From contig OX453274.1 of the NCBI GenBank assembly GCA_949710005.1, positions 6,647,174-6,711,173 on the forward strand: a stretch of 64,000 nt of DNA, given 5' to 3'. Shown here piece by piece: positions 1 through 11,686 of this stretch. Position 1 is the first letter of the stretch. Every line of letters begins with the position of its first letter. Under the pieces are notes generated by a model. The model saw nothing but the letters and a program-made list of their open reading frames with translations. It was not told where the DNA came from and made no database searches. A program made the translations under genes and the position numbers. The DNA comes from Ricordea florida (Eukaryota; Cnidaria; Anthozoa; Corallimorpharia; Ricordeidae).

Positions 1-339
1 ACATTTGGTGCGTAACTTTTTCATATCTTCACTGAGTGAAAATATGGAAAATACGAGTGTTTTAGTTTCCGGTAAACACTATTATCCATATAATTAAACA
101 ATTTAGCGTATATGACTTAATCCTCTGCACGAGTTAATTTTTAAGTGGAATTAATGGCTTAATGAGGGGGACATTGGATTTTCAGTTTTGCGGGTTTTGC
201 TATTCTTTAAATCGGTTTTTCGGTTTTTGTGCCTAAAGACTTCGGGTTTTCGGTTTTGGCGTTCATTGCGGTTTGCGGATTTTTCGATTTTCAGGGTAGA
301 TACGGGGTGTTTGGGGACAAATAGTGTACCAAAGGCCAT

Positions 340-525
340 CCTTAGCAGTACTTAAACAACCTTATACATCCTTAGCAGTACTTAAACATCCTTAAACATC
401 ATTATACCTCCTAAGCAGTACTTAGACATCCTTATCCATCCTTAGCAGTACTTAAACATCCTTAAACATCATAATACATCCTTAAACATCCTTAAACATT
501 ATACATCCTTAGACGTTGTGTTAAT
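340..525. repeat. Decamer-based minisatellite
   Basis: Imperfect tandem repetition of a ten-base unit like acatccttaa, with cttagcagta recurring at 341, 371, 411 and 441 (spacings of 30-40). Upstream, 160-310 is a T/G-rich stretch with repeated cggtttt words. No coding signal is seen. Confidence 0.75.
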
Positions 526-551
526 CGTATTTCAGGAAATTGTAATAGTTA

Positions 552-859
552 GGGACGGACCATTAGAAAAGTGATGGGGGGCGGGGGGGGGGGCGGTGGG
601 GAATTTTAAGCTTGCACGAATTTTTTTTTTCGCTCACTGCTTGTGCAGGAATCTTTTTTTCAGGTGAACCCCTCTGCACGAATTTTTTTTACTACGTGTG
701 AAAAAGTCACAATTGGACCTTCCTTTTGCATGAATTTCCTTTTTTTACCTTCTTCTTTGCATGAATTTTTTTTCTTGGCATTTTCCCTTGCATGAATTTT
801 TTTTTGTTTTTTTCCCCACCACCCCCCCCCCCCCCATCACTTTTCTAATGGTCCGTCCC
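552..859. mobile_element. MITE with GGGACGGACC termini, TTA target duplication
   Basis: The ends are inverted copies of gggacggaccattagaaaag and are flanked by TTA at 549-551 and 860-862. A 3-bp TWA duplication is typical of PIF/Harbinger elements, so the superfamily is inferred from that alone. The interior has G and C tracts next to the ends and several copies of tgcacgaattttttt-like words. There is no transposase ORF. A second copy with TAA duplications lies at 42687-42967. Confidence 0.85.
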
Positions 860-1217
860 TTATCATTAACCCAAGAACGGATATTTTTGAAACATTTCGT
901 ATCTGCTCACCTCAGTTATAAACAGAAACATGATTACCAAATTGAGGTACAGAAATCCGACAAAAATGAACTCGATTCCTTTATCTGTGGAAAAACGTAA
1001 CAAAGGCCGTGTTACTAAGGATTTCGTAATTGAACTTAGAGCTGTGAAAAAGGTAATTGGACATGGCCACCACCCTTAAAACAGCTGGAAAAATTTCTAT
1101 GTTTTGTCCTGGTTTATCTGTGCATCTCGTTGCGTCCATTTCCGCAGATATTCCCCCTGACTTATCTTTCCCCAGATTACTTACATTTTATTTAAATAAT
1201 CGGTCTGGTTCGTTTAA

Positions 1218-1514
1218 GCTCATGTTGAGATTCAAGTTAAAAAATTGCCACCAGATGGTCAACTTTGCGTCGATTTTTTGCCATCATTTTCATCTTTGAA
1301 ATTGAAATTCTCTGATCTTACCGTCGATGACGTCAAAATCAGCCAAGATGTTGGCGACCACCAGAAAACAGTCAAACACGGCTACCATGACAACGGTAAA
1401 ATTTGCGTGTCGGTGAGTGATGATTGCTGCAATATTTTCCCGCCATTTTCCATCAGAAAACCAATCCTATGTTATGGTAAAAAGACAACAAAAGTTTTAA
1501 TGGATAAAATATAA
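1218..1514 (+). CDS. Possible coding exon, unknown product
   Basis: An open frame of 98 codons after an in-frame TAA, without an ATG near its start, ending at TAA 1512-1514. Composition is protein-like (mixed charged and hydrophobic residues, for example SLKLKFSDLTVDDVKISQD), but no family is recognised. The upstream sequence ending cgtttaag could act as a 3' splice site, which would make this an internal or terminal exon. No neighbouring exon was found, so the call is weak. Confidence 0.2.
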   Translation, partial: AHVEIQVKKLPPDGQLCVDFLPSFSSLKLKFSDLTVDDVKISQDVGDHQKTVKHGYHDNGKICVSVSDDCCNIFPPFSIRKPILCYGKKTTKVLMDKI

Positions 1515-1864
1515 TGAAATTGACTTAAAAAGGTGATTTACAGTAAAATAATACTTTCAAGACGCAAAGAACAAATTTTGTTTTCTGTCGTTGTATGTGC
1601 TTCTTTGAACAGTCTGAAATATTTCAATTGATAATTAAGTAACTTAAAGAACCACTCTATATCGCACTGAGAAGTTTCATTCTCTGGAGCTAGAGCACAG
1701 TTCAATCGGTTGATTAATATATATAAAAAAGAACAACGATAATAATAATATTATTAATAATAATGAACTTTATTTGAGTGTCAATTGTATCTAGCAATGA
1801 CGTACTAATTGGGGACACTGTAAAGCACATTTGAAATCAAATCAAATCATATTTAATCAAATCA

Positions 1865-2040
1865 TATCAAATGCTGGTTTTTGTGGAGAGGGGAAAACCG
1901 GATTACCCGGAGAAAAATCAATCAGTAGAGAACCAACAAACTCAGCCCACATATGACGCCGGAGCCGGTAATCGAACCCGGGCCACATTGGTGGAAGGCG
2001 AGCGCTCTCACCACGGCGCCAACCCTGCTCTCTCAACATT
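1865..2040 (-). mobile_element. tRNA-derived SINE
   Basis: Read on the minus strand the element has a tRNA-like head with an A-box-like segment (gtggtgagagcgctcgcc) followed by a B-box (gggttcgattacc), the RNA polymerase III internal promoter arrangement. The head is followed by an unrelated body. It cannot fold as a normal tRNA with matched stems, so it is called a SINE and not a tRNA gene. Confidence 0.7.
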
Positions 2041-2160
2041 TACAAATTCCTAGTTCGATCTTGGGGCTAGATCAGCTGTAGACCTACATGGAATTTTGAG
2101 TCATAATATTATTGTCTATATGCCTAGTGTAAGGGCTAGTGTATTTGTACTAAATGCTTA

Positions 2161-2325
2161 GGGTGCGTTATTTTGGTATGATCCGTTTTTGAATTTGTGA
2201 TCCGAGATCACACCGATCGTGGTGCATCAAAGAAACCGATGAATCCACACGCGCCGTAATGTGCCATGATCCATGTGATCTCGGATCACAAATCCAAAAA
2301 CGGATCATACCATAAAAACGCACAC
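2161..2325. mobile_element. MITE with GGGTGCGTT termini, TTA target duplication
   Basis: A near-palindromic 165-bp element. It starts gggtgcgttattttggtatg and ends with the inverted counterpart, flanked by TTA at 2158-2160 and 2326-2328. The inner arms carry tgatccgagatcac and its complement. Related copies lie at 12753-12894 and, truncated, at 55255-55335. The TWA target suggests PIF/Harbinger. No ORF. Confidence 0.8.
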
Positions 2326-2892
2326 TTAAATGAAATTTTAAACAAATAATGCAAGTTATATTAATTGAGGTCTTGGACGACCATACTCGTTCAAGCGTTA
2401 ACTTTAAGTTGTACCAGCGTCTCAAATAAAGCGGAGCATTGCGCAGTTTCACTGAGTATTTTGCCTGTTCTCCTTCGTTATATGGAAGATTGACGCAAGT
2501 TTAAGAGTGAAGCATCTATATTATGAGGGTTCTGTTGCAAACAGGGGCAACATATCTTTCCATCAAGGGTCTAGTTATTCGAGTTTAAATCAAGTATCCA
2601 TCATCGTCTACTGACATTACGACCGTTTCCTAGGAGACGTCGCCATCCTCACCTTTCCTTTGCTCTTTATTTTGTCACTGCAAAGGGCGAAAATTCTTCC
2701 TATAAACTAGAAGAAGATAAGCGTCTTGTTAGCTTGCTCGGTTACAGATAACCAGAAGTTTGAATAATCCAGTTTTAGAGAAAAAAACTTGCCTGAAGTA
2801 TGAAAAATATGAAGACGCAAACTCCAACAGGAGATTTTGAAAGGGAACACTTGTCATCTGAAAAGTTTAAGAGAAAATATATTTGGTTAGGT

Positions 2893-2960
2893 CAAGAGAA
2901 AATGAGGGAAGAGAACGCATCTTCCATACTGGTTTCTCTTACTATGATATGACGTCACGC
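2893..2960. mobile_element. Fragment of the AAGAGAAAATGAGG MITE family
   Basis: The segment caagagaaaatgagg plus the following gagaacgcatcttccatact matches the terminal repeat of the elements at 33966-34268 and 43834-44066. The rest of the element is missing, so this looks like a solo or internally deleted end. Confidence 0.55.
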
Positions 2961-3555
2961 CACAATTTTGAGCGCAAAAGTGGCTAACAGCGAGTTTGAA
3001 ACGATAAGCTTAGAAGAAATTAATGATATTGTGGAGAAAAAAGGTGGGTCGGATGCTCAAGAAGGCAAGTAGAAAAGTCCTGAATTTAGTACTTTAAACA
3101 TCGAGGTAAACTTCTAGCGACGATCCTACGTAAAAATGGGAAAGAGATATGACTACCTTCTCTTTGAAATATCTGTAATTAGTGGTAAAACGAATAAATA
3201 CTGAATTGGATTCGGCTCTTCTGCGATCTTGGAGGGTTTCCTTCATACCCTTCTCGATGTGTGTAATTTTGAATGTTAAACTTGGCCTCATCTACAAAGT
3301 ACAACAATAATTTAGGAGCTACCCATTTATTCACCTGCAGCATTTGTTTTATGAAGAGTGAAAAACTGAAATAAGAACAATGTAGTTGGCTACGAATTAC
3401 AATCTAGTAATGATACAGGGCTAGTTTAGATTATAAAAACTAAGAATAAAACAGAAGCACTATGATATGTTAAAGAAACTTGAATTTTGCCCAACGAGGG
3501 ATTTAAAACTGCATTGATCGCGTCACTAAAACCCTTCTTTCATTGACTTTTGAAA

Positions 3556-5905
3556 CTAGTAACCCATCTGATGCCCATCGATTAATGTTAAATAAATTAT
3601 GGTTAAATAAGTCCTGGTTAAATAAGTCTTGGTTAAATAAGTCTTGGTTAAATAAGTCTTGGGTGCGCTTTTTTTACCGTCTTTCTTATCTTCTGTTGCA
3701 GTCTGCGCATTGTCTTGATTGTTAGTCTGCTGACCGGCCTGCGGGCTTGGTTGGTGTTGAGAAATCGCGGTCTCGATCTTCTGGTCCACCTTGGTCCAGA
3801 ATGAGGCCACCAACTTGTCAACGTAATCCGAGGAGAAAAGTTCATTTTCCTCCTCTGGGGAGAAGGCTGTTGTTCTTGGTGTGATGTCGGCCCCGGTGCG
3901 AGGTAGAGCGGGGGGTGTCTTCGTTTCGCTTGGACTCGGACCAAGAAAAGTCTTGTTTTCACTCGGGGCTTGCCCAAGGGAATCTTTTGCATCACTTGTG
4001 GGATGCCCGGCGTGACCTTCCTCGTATTTGTGGGGTGTTTCAAGGGAAACGTTTCTACAAAAACAACAAGTTTAGTTACAGTTTTTAATCTACGTCTGCC
4101 ACTTTTTACTTCGCAAGGCGTCGAGTCTAAATTCACTTTAAGATTCAAAGTCAATTCGGGTTAAGATTCAAAGTCAGCCCGGCAGTGGTCAGTGTCTAAT
4201 TTAGTTTATTGTTCTTATCAAATCTCCCCTAAGATCAAGAGGACATAAATTAACCGTGATAATTATGGTGTAAAATCCCAGAGAAGAGTAATTGTGCCCT
4301 TTACTATAACTTAAATTTTCGCCCAGGAACAAAGATTGACTAAGAAATGACCTAACGAAAACAACCCTTTGCTCTCGATTCAATTTATCGAACCAATGAA
4401 GATCAAAAGATCAAACATTGAAAATTGTTCAGTCGATGGCTGCTTGAACAACTTTGAGAACAGATTGTCTGTGATTTATTTAAACAGCAAATTAACAAGT
4501 CCTCTGAGACAATGACCACTTCACTTTGGAGTGTCTTGTGTCGATTCATTGTCATGGAAGTCGGTTTTTGTTTAAGGCGTTATTCATTGTGAAATCTCAT
4601 AGCGTATTAATTCCCGCTAAAATTTAATCATTTTCACGAAAGCGATAAATTCTGCAAAACGTTCTCCTCATCGAAGTCTAATGTTATTGATTTTGCAGTT
4701 TTTTCTTTCGACCTGTAGAGTATGTTCTTCTCTCGACGTAGCAATTAGTCCGCCATAAATTTTTTATGGTGTGACGGTTTGAAGAAACGGGTTTTTCTTA
4801 CTTTGTCTTGTCTGTCTCCAGCCCGGTAATTCCTCTTTCTTCGTCGCTTCCATCGTTTGTGTCGTCAGTATCCGTGCTGGCACTGCGTAACATGCAAAAA
4901 GCAATCTTTTCAATCGTCGTTTCGACCCCGTAGGCGTAAATTCTGCACAGCGTCAAATTATCACAGGATTTATTTTACCAGCACTCGTTACCTGTCATTC
5001 GCAACATGAAAGGTTTCCGACATCTAGTTTGACGTTTCTGTCGATGACCGGGCACATTCTTGGAACCATGGGTCCCTTGCACTACTGAATTTATCTGAGA
5101 TTCTCCATTTTTTTGCTATGACGCTCGGTCTTCGTGCTCTTCTCGAGGATTATTTATGTTTCACTCCGTGGCACCCGCTCGTGCGCACTATAACACGCGG
5201 GTGCCATTAAAGCAATTCTTAACACTGTGACGACATCTTGTTTTTGTTTGAAAGCGTCCAATATCTTGGCGTGAGCCCCCGCAGAAATGGTCTGCGGCTT
5301 AAACGAGGAAAATGTACGAAAAGAGGCCTATCCAATGGAGTGCAAATATCACAACGGTATTGCACGGTATTTGTTTGATTGGCTATCAAAACATTGGTCG
5401 CCGACGTTTCAACGAAGGTTTCCGAGTAAGTTCGAAATCCTGAAAGATATCGTAGACGTTCCGAAGTCTTAAGAACGCTACCAAATGTTTCGGAAAAAGG
5501 TTCCAATGAATTCCGAAAATTAGTGACGCTTCTTCTCGCCAAATAAAGTAATTTTCGTAAAAATATACCAAGAAATCACATTATTACTGTAGTTTTATCG
5601 TACCATTACTACTCTCCTTGACCGAATGATTTCAATCGAAATTTGCCAGTGTCTTGCCACGTTATGTCAAGGAGAAATGGGTCCTCCTGTATCTATTGTT
5701 GGACAAAACAGTGCTTCCCAACCCATAGCAAGTCTCAAACTATCTTTATCAGGCTTCCCTCATTTTAGGGGCCTGGGATACATTGTAGCTTTCATGTTTT
5801 TGTGCATTCAATTACGCATGCGCTGTACCTGAAGGCAGTGAAGTTTTCCAAAGACGTGTCTTCTTCTGTGTCTGACAAATCACTGTACCGTGACGTAGGT
5901 TCCAT
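3556..5905 (-). CDS. Acidic low-complexity protein, 3 exons, 218 aa, unknown function
   Basis: Model: exons 5829-5905, 4802-4882 and 3556-4054. Each junction has GT..AG (donors gtacag and gtaaga; acceptors gttacgcag and tttttgtag) and phases match (2 then 2), giving 219 codons including the stop. The N-terminal third is rich in D, E, S and T (SDLSDTEEDTSLENF, then STDTDDTNDGSDEERG). The middle is P/S/T-rich. Near the C-terminus there is a possibly helical segment (DYVDKLVASFWTKVDQKIE), then a Q/N-rich tail and four KTYLT-like repeats encoded by a 15-bp DNA repeat. An alternative first exon at 4992-5023 (MSETFHVAND) also splices in phase into exon 2. A second frame of exon 3 is open but gives a less protein-like product. 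The ATG at 5905 follows an open upstream frame, so the true start could be further up. No family is recognised and no membrane segment is seen; a nuclear or regulatory role would be a guess. Confidence 0.5.
3594..3662. repeat. 15-bp tandem repeat inside the last exon
   Basis: About four copies of ggttaaataagtctt on the plus strand. Read on the minus strand they encode KTYLT units at the C-terminus of the acidic protein, if the model at 3556-5905 is right. A donor-like site (gacg followed by gtaaaa) just upstream leaves open the possibility that the repeat is spliced out. Confidence 0.8.
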
Positions 5906-6774
5906 TCGTCGAACACCCGTTTGTTGAGAAACTGCCCAGGATTTCACGGCTTTTCCTCGTGCACGGTTCAATGTTGTGTTTCATGGTCACCATCTGCAAA
6001 AATCGTGTAAAAATCAAAACGCAAATTTCGAATTTATCTGCTGATTAAGGTTTTTTTTTTCCGATGAAGGGAGATATCATAACCTCGCGATCTTGAGACG
6101 CCGAAACGGCATCATGCTAGCGGTTGGTCGAGTTAAAATAATATATAAATTAAATTCTGTGTTTGGTAGAGTCGCGTATGAATGGATCTCAATACGATAA
6201 ATATCCATGCACATTCAGTTTGCACACAAGTATTTCGTATGCATCGAGTGAAATTCGCGAAAAACAATAGGTTTGGATTGCAACGAGGTGCACGATCGGA
6301 CATATTTTGTTGCTTCGCGGATTTTAAACACGAAGACGCGCTTAAAAGGCGCAGTACCTTAGGTATGGTATGTTTGGATCATTTATCAAATCAACCGTCG
6401 ACGCATACAGAGCTCTGTGGAAATGTTTACCATACTAGTAATCAATCTGTAGCATTTCTTTGTCTTTATTGTTTCTAAGAGTTATTGTGCTAATTTTGAA
6501 ATTCAAAATGGTTTGCTTACATGACGCCAACGTGCAGCTACCTCGACGATACACCGGGATTTACGAGGCTAAATGAAATTTTTGGTTAAAATGATTTCCA
6601 AAAAAACATGTATAAACAAAATCCATTTATTCGACAGGAAATAGGAAACTAAACTACGTTTTCTACGTGCTCCGTCTTTGTTTGGTTTCACCGTTGGTTG
6701 CCATCAAATTCGAGCTGGATTCGATATGCAAACGAGAACCACTACATGGAACTTACCGGGGCCCAGTGGGACAC
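5906..6774. other. Unannotated interval
   Basis: No assembled gene. An open plus-strand frame at 6182-6478 is noted under rejected items. The rest shows no clear repeat or exon. Confidence 0.4.
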
Positions 6775-7195
6775 AGGATTGCATAGATATAGTTAACCTC
6801 TCGCACCTCTCACGATGGAAGGTTCACTCAAGGTAGATAGCTTTGATAAGTCGCCCTTATTCTCGATAAGTTTAACGATGGAAGGTTCACTCTTAAGTGA
6901 TCGCTCGTAAATTTGTCTCTCCAAATATTCACTCTTAAATTTTCGCTCATAAACTAGTGCATCGTAAAGATTGGGGGACAAAAAGTTATAACCTTTCTCT
7001 TGACTGTCCTCCACGCCTCGTGCTTTTCAAAATGGCGGATAAGATTTCAATGAGCCAGCGAGCAAAAGTAACGAGCCAGCGATATATCTCAGTCAGCGGT
7101 ATATCCCTAACAATGTAACATTGAAAAAACGACAGAAACCGTCTGCATTTTATGACCGGTGCCAGCCTTCGGCTGGGCTCCGGTAATTAACGCTG
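6775..7195 (-). mobile_element. Dispersed element, copy 1 (inverted copy at 55495-55890)
   Basis: About 420 bp found again in inverted orientation at 55495-55890. Shared features include gccttcggctgggctccgg, a run with aaaatggcgg, and a segment that in this copy encodes a 73-aa open frame on the minus strand (6793-7014) with residues such as DALVYERKFKSEYLER. In the second copy the same frame is interrupted. No transposase is visible, so a non-autonomous transposon with a decayed ORF start is the likeliest reading. Confidence 0.65.
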
Positions 7196-7696
7196 AGGCA
7201 GGGTACGGAGCTATCCCTTTTATAGCGCGTCTTCGTGTTTAAGTTTAATTCATTTGCTTAACCTGCGTACCAAATTGTGTCTCCGGGAAAATGTTAAGCA
7301 AAGTTGTACACGAAACCAAAAATGTTCTTCGCTCGTCGGTTTAGACATAGCTGAAACTCGGCAAAATGGAGTCTATTTGTGAATACGTCTTATTAGATAC
7401 TCATTCTACTGAGAAAAGCGGGAAAATAATTAATAGTTAGAATGAAAAACGTTCCGCAACAAAATTGCGCTTGCGTATTGACGCCACCTGGACATGTCGA
7501 CTGGCATTCCTTTTATGGCAGCAACTGAGAGCAAACGTGTAATGTGGCGGACGTACAATTTTCAAAATTGACGCATATTTTACTGTTTTCGCCAATATAA
7601 ATGTGTCTTTAAATTCTTCTCGTAGATTGTTTCTCTAGAGCCCAACCAGGCAATGTTATCGAAAACTTTCAAAATGATTTTTCTTTTGCAAATCCT

Positions 7697-7942
7697 TTAA
7701 ATCACACTATTTGGTGACGTTTCTACATTTTGTTCGGAACTGGGATTTATTTCTCGAAGTAAATCAATTATGGTGACCATGGAATCGTAAACTTTTTCTG
7801 TTCCTTTCTCGTTCAGCCCAGGAGATCGGTCTATTAACTTGGTCAGATTTTTGGCGCCGAAAATGAATAAACCTCGGTTCGACCTGCTGATCAACCGGTT
7901 CTCAACATTAAAACAATCACCTTTTTTTGTCACTTTAATGAC
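7697..7942 (-). CDS. Terminal coding exon of an unrecognised gene (81 aa)
   Basis: A 3' splice site (tattggttaactttgtag) ends at 7943 and opens a frame of 81 codons that closes with TAA at 7697-7699. The residues look like a genuine folded segment (GLFIFGAKNLTKLIDRSP, then EKVYDSMVTIIDLLREI), followed by a polar tail. The exon begins in phase 0. Upstream exons must lie to the right. A possible small one at about 8517-8553 (acceptor ttaatacag, donor gtaaga, frame EIIDYSSCGSIV) ends in phase 1 and so does not join directly. No family is recognised. Confidence 0.45.
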   Translation of the reverse strand, partial: VIKVTKKGDCFNVENRLISRSNRGLFIFGAKNLTKLIDRSPGLNEKGTEKVYDSMVTIIDLLREINPSSEQNVETSPNSVI

Positions 7943-9655
7943 CTACAAAGTTAACCAATAACAGATATAACGAATACATGGAATATTCTATGGAGTAGTG
8001 CAAAGAAGGGCGAGACCCTGCTAAGGCCTTATTTCTGCCAATCCCTTTTCGGTCACAGTGCTTGTTCCGCAGAAAAAGGTCTTAAATCATTTATGGCTTT
8101 CTAAATGACTGTTCACTGAGCTGGGAAAAGGAAATGTATTCTACTGTTTTGATTTGATTTAAATAACAGAATTTACTACATGAAAAATTTCGTATCTTGC
8201 TTTTTGAATGAAGAAACATAGAGGATTATGATGCGATAAAAAGCATCGGTTTTCGTAGAGAAAGGCCTAGAGGTTTCTCTCAGTTCGTTTACCAGCGGCT
8301 TTTCTAAGCGCATAAATCAGGAATTTGTAATTCTGTAAACATCTGTGAATAAAACAGTCACGGTTACGATGAAACCAAATAATATGAACGCTGTCTTAAC
8401 TAAAAAGATGTTTCGCAACTGTTGTTCTATCGAACTTCAACAGCCGTAGTCCAGCCCTTATTGAGGTGAGTTTACCGTAAGAGGGATCAAAAGACAAAAT
8501 GCCGCTTCTCTTACCTACAATGGAGCCACAGGAGGAATAGTCGATAATTTCCTGTATTAACCCGAGTCCCACCCAAATAACAGGTAATAAATATCCGTAT
8601 CAGAAAGCCTCCAGGTTTCGCAAATTATCTTTACACCTTGTTTCACGCACTTTTCTAATTAAGGAATCTGGAACCAAGTGAAGCGTGTCCTTTACTGGTA
8701 CAAAGTTCCTCCCCTTTTGTCAGTTAAGTCAACAATGGCGACTCTTAAGTCACTCGACTACAATAGTTCTCAACAAGAAAAGACGTTAAGTTCATACCAA
8801 TTGGTCAAAGGGACGTTTGTGCTAATGAGGTTCTGCAAATCGCTTCAAAAATTTTCAAAACTGCAGCATCTGATATCATCTGCATATTCTTTTTTATAAT
8901 ATTTCAAGACCTTCCAAGTTTTAGCCAGATATTTCGAATTTTAACAATTTCCTTTTATTTAGCATTTTTTCCCTCAAATTGCTTCAAAGCTATGCCTCTA
9001 GTAAAACTCCTTTTTATTAGCTCTCTCAAAGCAGAATAGATTGTTTGAAGACCTAGCTTTTTTCCGGCTTGATTATAAGCTATTTATCTAACAAAGGACT
9101 TCAAATTTTGTCGACATTCGGCTGTCGAACTTGTCAATACGCCTGCCATCCCCATATCACCACTCCACCCTACTCAGAAAGTCACAATAAATTTCGTAGT
9201 ACGGCAACTCTTTCAAAATTATTATTCTATTTGATTGTTCAGTGGCTTTAAAAACAGCTGAATGCTTCTTTTATGTAGTTTCTGGTTGCTCGTAGACCAA
9301 ATAGGCTCAAGAATTTGCTTGTCGTATAAGTTATTGCAGCCCTGTATTAGTTGTGTTATTATAAATAAAATGTGTATTTTTATTAAAATAGACAGCTTTG
9401 ATTTTTCGCCATCACTGAATGCAAATTAACAAATGGTAAACAGTTCAGCGAGTACTATCGAGTTTTAGTAAAAATCGACTTGTAGACTAATGCAAATGCA
9501 GCGATCTGATTGGCTGAACTACTGCAGACTGTCAGCCATCAGACAGCACTTGGTTGAAAATCGTTTTGAAAATGGCGACGTATGGGCGCTTTTAGCGAAG
9601 TTTCGCAGGAAGATAGAGAGTTTTGGTGTTTTTTTTTCACCGACACATATAGAGG
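7943..9655. other. Intergenic or intronic, no supported gene
   Basis: Two possible microexons are seen. One is 8446-8476 on the plus strand, ending before gtgagt; the other is near 8517-8553 on the minus strand. Neither links to another exon with confidence. At 9425-9475 a block begins whose complement reappears near 10370-10400 (see the foldback family at 21943-22100). Confidence 0.4.
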
Positions 9656-9792
9656 ATATTACATGGCCGCGCGGAGATACGAAATTTCTCTTCGAGTGTT
9701 GAAAAATATTTCACGAGTGAGCGCAGCAAACGAGTGAAATATTTTTTCAACACGAGAAGAGAAATTTCGTATCTCCAAGCGGCCATGTAATG
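9656..9792. mobile_element. 137-bp hairpin element
   Basis: Near-perfect inverted repeat. The left arm starts atattacatggccgcgcgg and includes gagatacgaaatttctcttc; the right arm is its complement. A short loop lies around gagcgcagcaaac. Typical of a MITE-like or foldback unit. No coding content. Confidence 0.75.
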
Positions 9793-9806
9793 TTCTGTTT
9801 ATTTTA

Positions 9807-10148
9807 TAGATACTGATGAAATTTCCACATAAACCAACTTCGACAAATCTTCCTAGATGCTCTACAAGCTCGGAAAAAACATCGACGTTAAATTTTCGCT
9901 GCTCATCGAGAAAGTCACCCGTAACCGTACCGTCGTCGCACCTCGAAGACATTTTTTGAATCAAATTTCAAACGAACCGGCCACGTACCTGAGCGGGAAG
10001 CTCTCTTGTAATTGGCTTATCATGTTGGTAACCATGGCGACACCAATATCCTCACACGTGAAAGATAAAAATAATATCTTCACTGCGCGCGATGAAGATA
10101 TGATTTTTTCGTCACTGGAAAAATCCTGGTATTTCATCAGTATCTATA
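9807..10148. mobile_element. MITE with TAGATACTGATGAAAT termini
   Basis: Begins tagatactgatgaaat and ends with the inverted copy atttcatcagtatcta. The interior includes an ORF on the plus strand (from 9857) that has no protein-family signal. It abuts the hairpin at 9656-9792, and both lie between inverted blocks at about 9430 and 10400, so this is a nested transposon cluster. Confidence 0.75.
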
Positions 10149-10189
10149 TAATAAAATTTGTTTATTACGATTTTTACTAAAACAATTAG

Positions 10190-10405
10190 ATTATTCGCTC
10201 TCGATTTCTATGACGTGATAGTTGATTCGGCCTTCGGCCTCATCAACTATCACTCCATAGTAATCTGGAGCTCGTAATCTAATTGTTTAATAGTTGCACT
10301 CGCAGCGATAGCCGAGTGCGACTCTAGCTTCTTGAGTGCTTAGTAAACCTCCCAAGTGCAACTATAACTCGATAGTACACGCTGAACCGTTTACTATTTG
10401 TTTTA
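10190..10405. mobile_element. Foldback fragments
   Basis: 10200-10285 is a small palindrome around gatagttgattcggccttcg. 10290-10405 carries the words cttgagtgcttag, aactcgatag and gaaccgtttacta, which recur in the foldback copies at 21943-22100 and 60250-60456. Confidence 0.6.
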
Positions 10406-10899
10406 TAACATAGTCAAAAGACAAAAACAATTAAATTTGCCCAGAAGAAGGAGGCAATGACGAGAGCATTTCATGAGCGCGCGCTATGGCGTGAGCGAAT
10501 TATTCTTCTCACTAATGCTCTCTAAAAAGAGCCTGTAAAGTACTTTTTTGTCTAAGACCTCTTTGTTTAAATTTGTTATCGAGTCTGAGTGACTGTTGTG
10601 TACCTGTCCTCAATATAAAGAAGGATTTTCCCGAAAGTCCGTTGTAAAAGGAAAAAAAATAACACTCGAGTAATTATTGACGCGTACTCCTTTGAGCGCG
10701 CGCCCGCTTTCGTCACAAACGTACAACCATGAGCAAATAGTAGACGCTGAATTGACCAATGAGTGGGCGCGCTTTACTTTTGTTTTGTTATAAAGTCATG
10801 TAACGTTATATTGGTTACCATGGCAACTTTTGCTGAGCAGTTTTGTTCTTTTACGGTTAATGATGCGAAACCTTCCAACGCTTTAACTTCATGTTTTAT

Positions 10900-11034
10900 T
10901 GTAGACGTTGTGGTTCAATTTGTTCCTTGGTTTAAATTTCATTTTCCTTTCTTTTTTGGTATGATAATGAATGATGAGTTTGAAACAAAGGAAAATAAAA
11001 TTTAAACCAAAGAAATAATTGAACCACAGCATAT
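10900..11034. mobile_element. Palindromic MITE, GTGGTTCAATTT family, copy 1
   Basis: Starts near acgttgtggttcaattt and ends with aattgaaccacagc. The arms contain the word tttaaattt and the run ttttccttt with its complement. Other copies lie at 15005-15113, 18969-19106 and 28998-29127. No ORF of its own; the overlapping ORFs on both strands are by-products of the palindrome. Confidence 0.8.
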
Positions 11035-11525
11035 ACAAAGAAAAAGTTAGATATGTAAGATGAGAACCCCAGGTATGACAAGAATTCAGAAACCTTTTCA
11101 TCTGTGAGTAATCGGTACATGTGGACAGAATAGACAAAATAACGTGTTCGAAGTGTTTCGATTTGATCTAGCAGTGATACCCTCACAAGTTCAGGTTCAA
11201 TCTCAGTTTATTCACACTCATTCAAGTAACATCAATAAACAATAACAGAATAGTAGAAACAGAGTTAGCTTTGATACATGTTGGATCGAGTGTGTTTTGC
11301 ATTAGAGAGGTGCGTAGCAACCAAAGAAGCAAAGCTTTCTAGCTGACCACAGTGGAGTTATTAACGGGATGAAGTTATATTAGATCAATGTAAGTATCTG
11401 GACAACTGTGCACCTATCCCTCCCCTAACCAACAAGTTACAATAAGTTAAAAGGTTATCATTAATGTTGGGGTAGGGGAGGGGTAGGTTCACGGTTGCCC
11501 AGATTCTTACATTGATCCGTTATAT

Positions 11526-11529
11526 ATAG

Positions 11530-11583
<54 letters not shown>
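11526..11583. repeat. (TA)n microsatellite
   Basis: Uninterrupted TA dinucleotide run directly left of the element that contains the 82-aa gene. A second, longer run lies at 12617-12722. Confidence 0.95.
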
Positions 11584-11587
<4 letters not shown>

Positions 11588-11686
11588 TATATCTGCAACC
11601 CTTGTATATGAGCAAACGCGCGCTCTGATTGGTTCCCTACTCATAGTATATCAGCTCATATACCATTGGCACGGAAAACGGCCATC

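Noticed and set aside
3648-4154. 168-aa minus-strand ORF
   Set aside because: It overlaps exon 3 of the acidic gene in another frame, crosses the acceptor at 4055 and gives an unnatural R/P-rich product. It can also splice in frame, so it was weighed, but it lacks a credible start.
6182-6478. 98-aa plus-strand ORF
   Set aside because: Codon pattern is acceptable, but there is no recognised motif, no matching splice partner and no relative in the window. Coding status cannot be supported.
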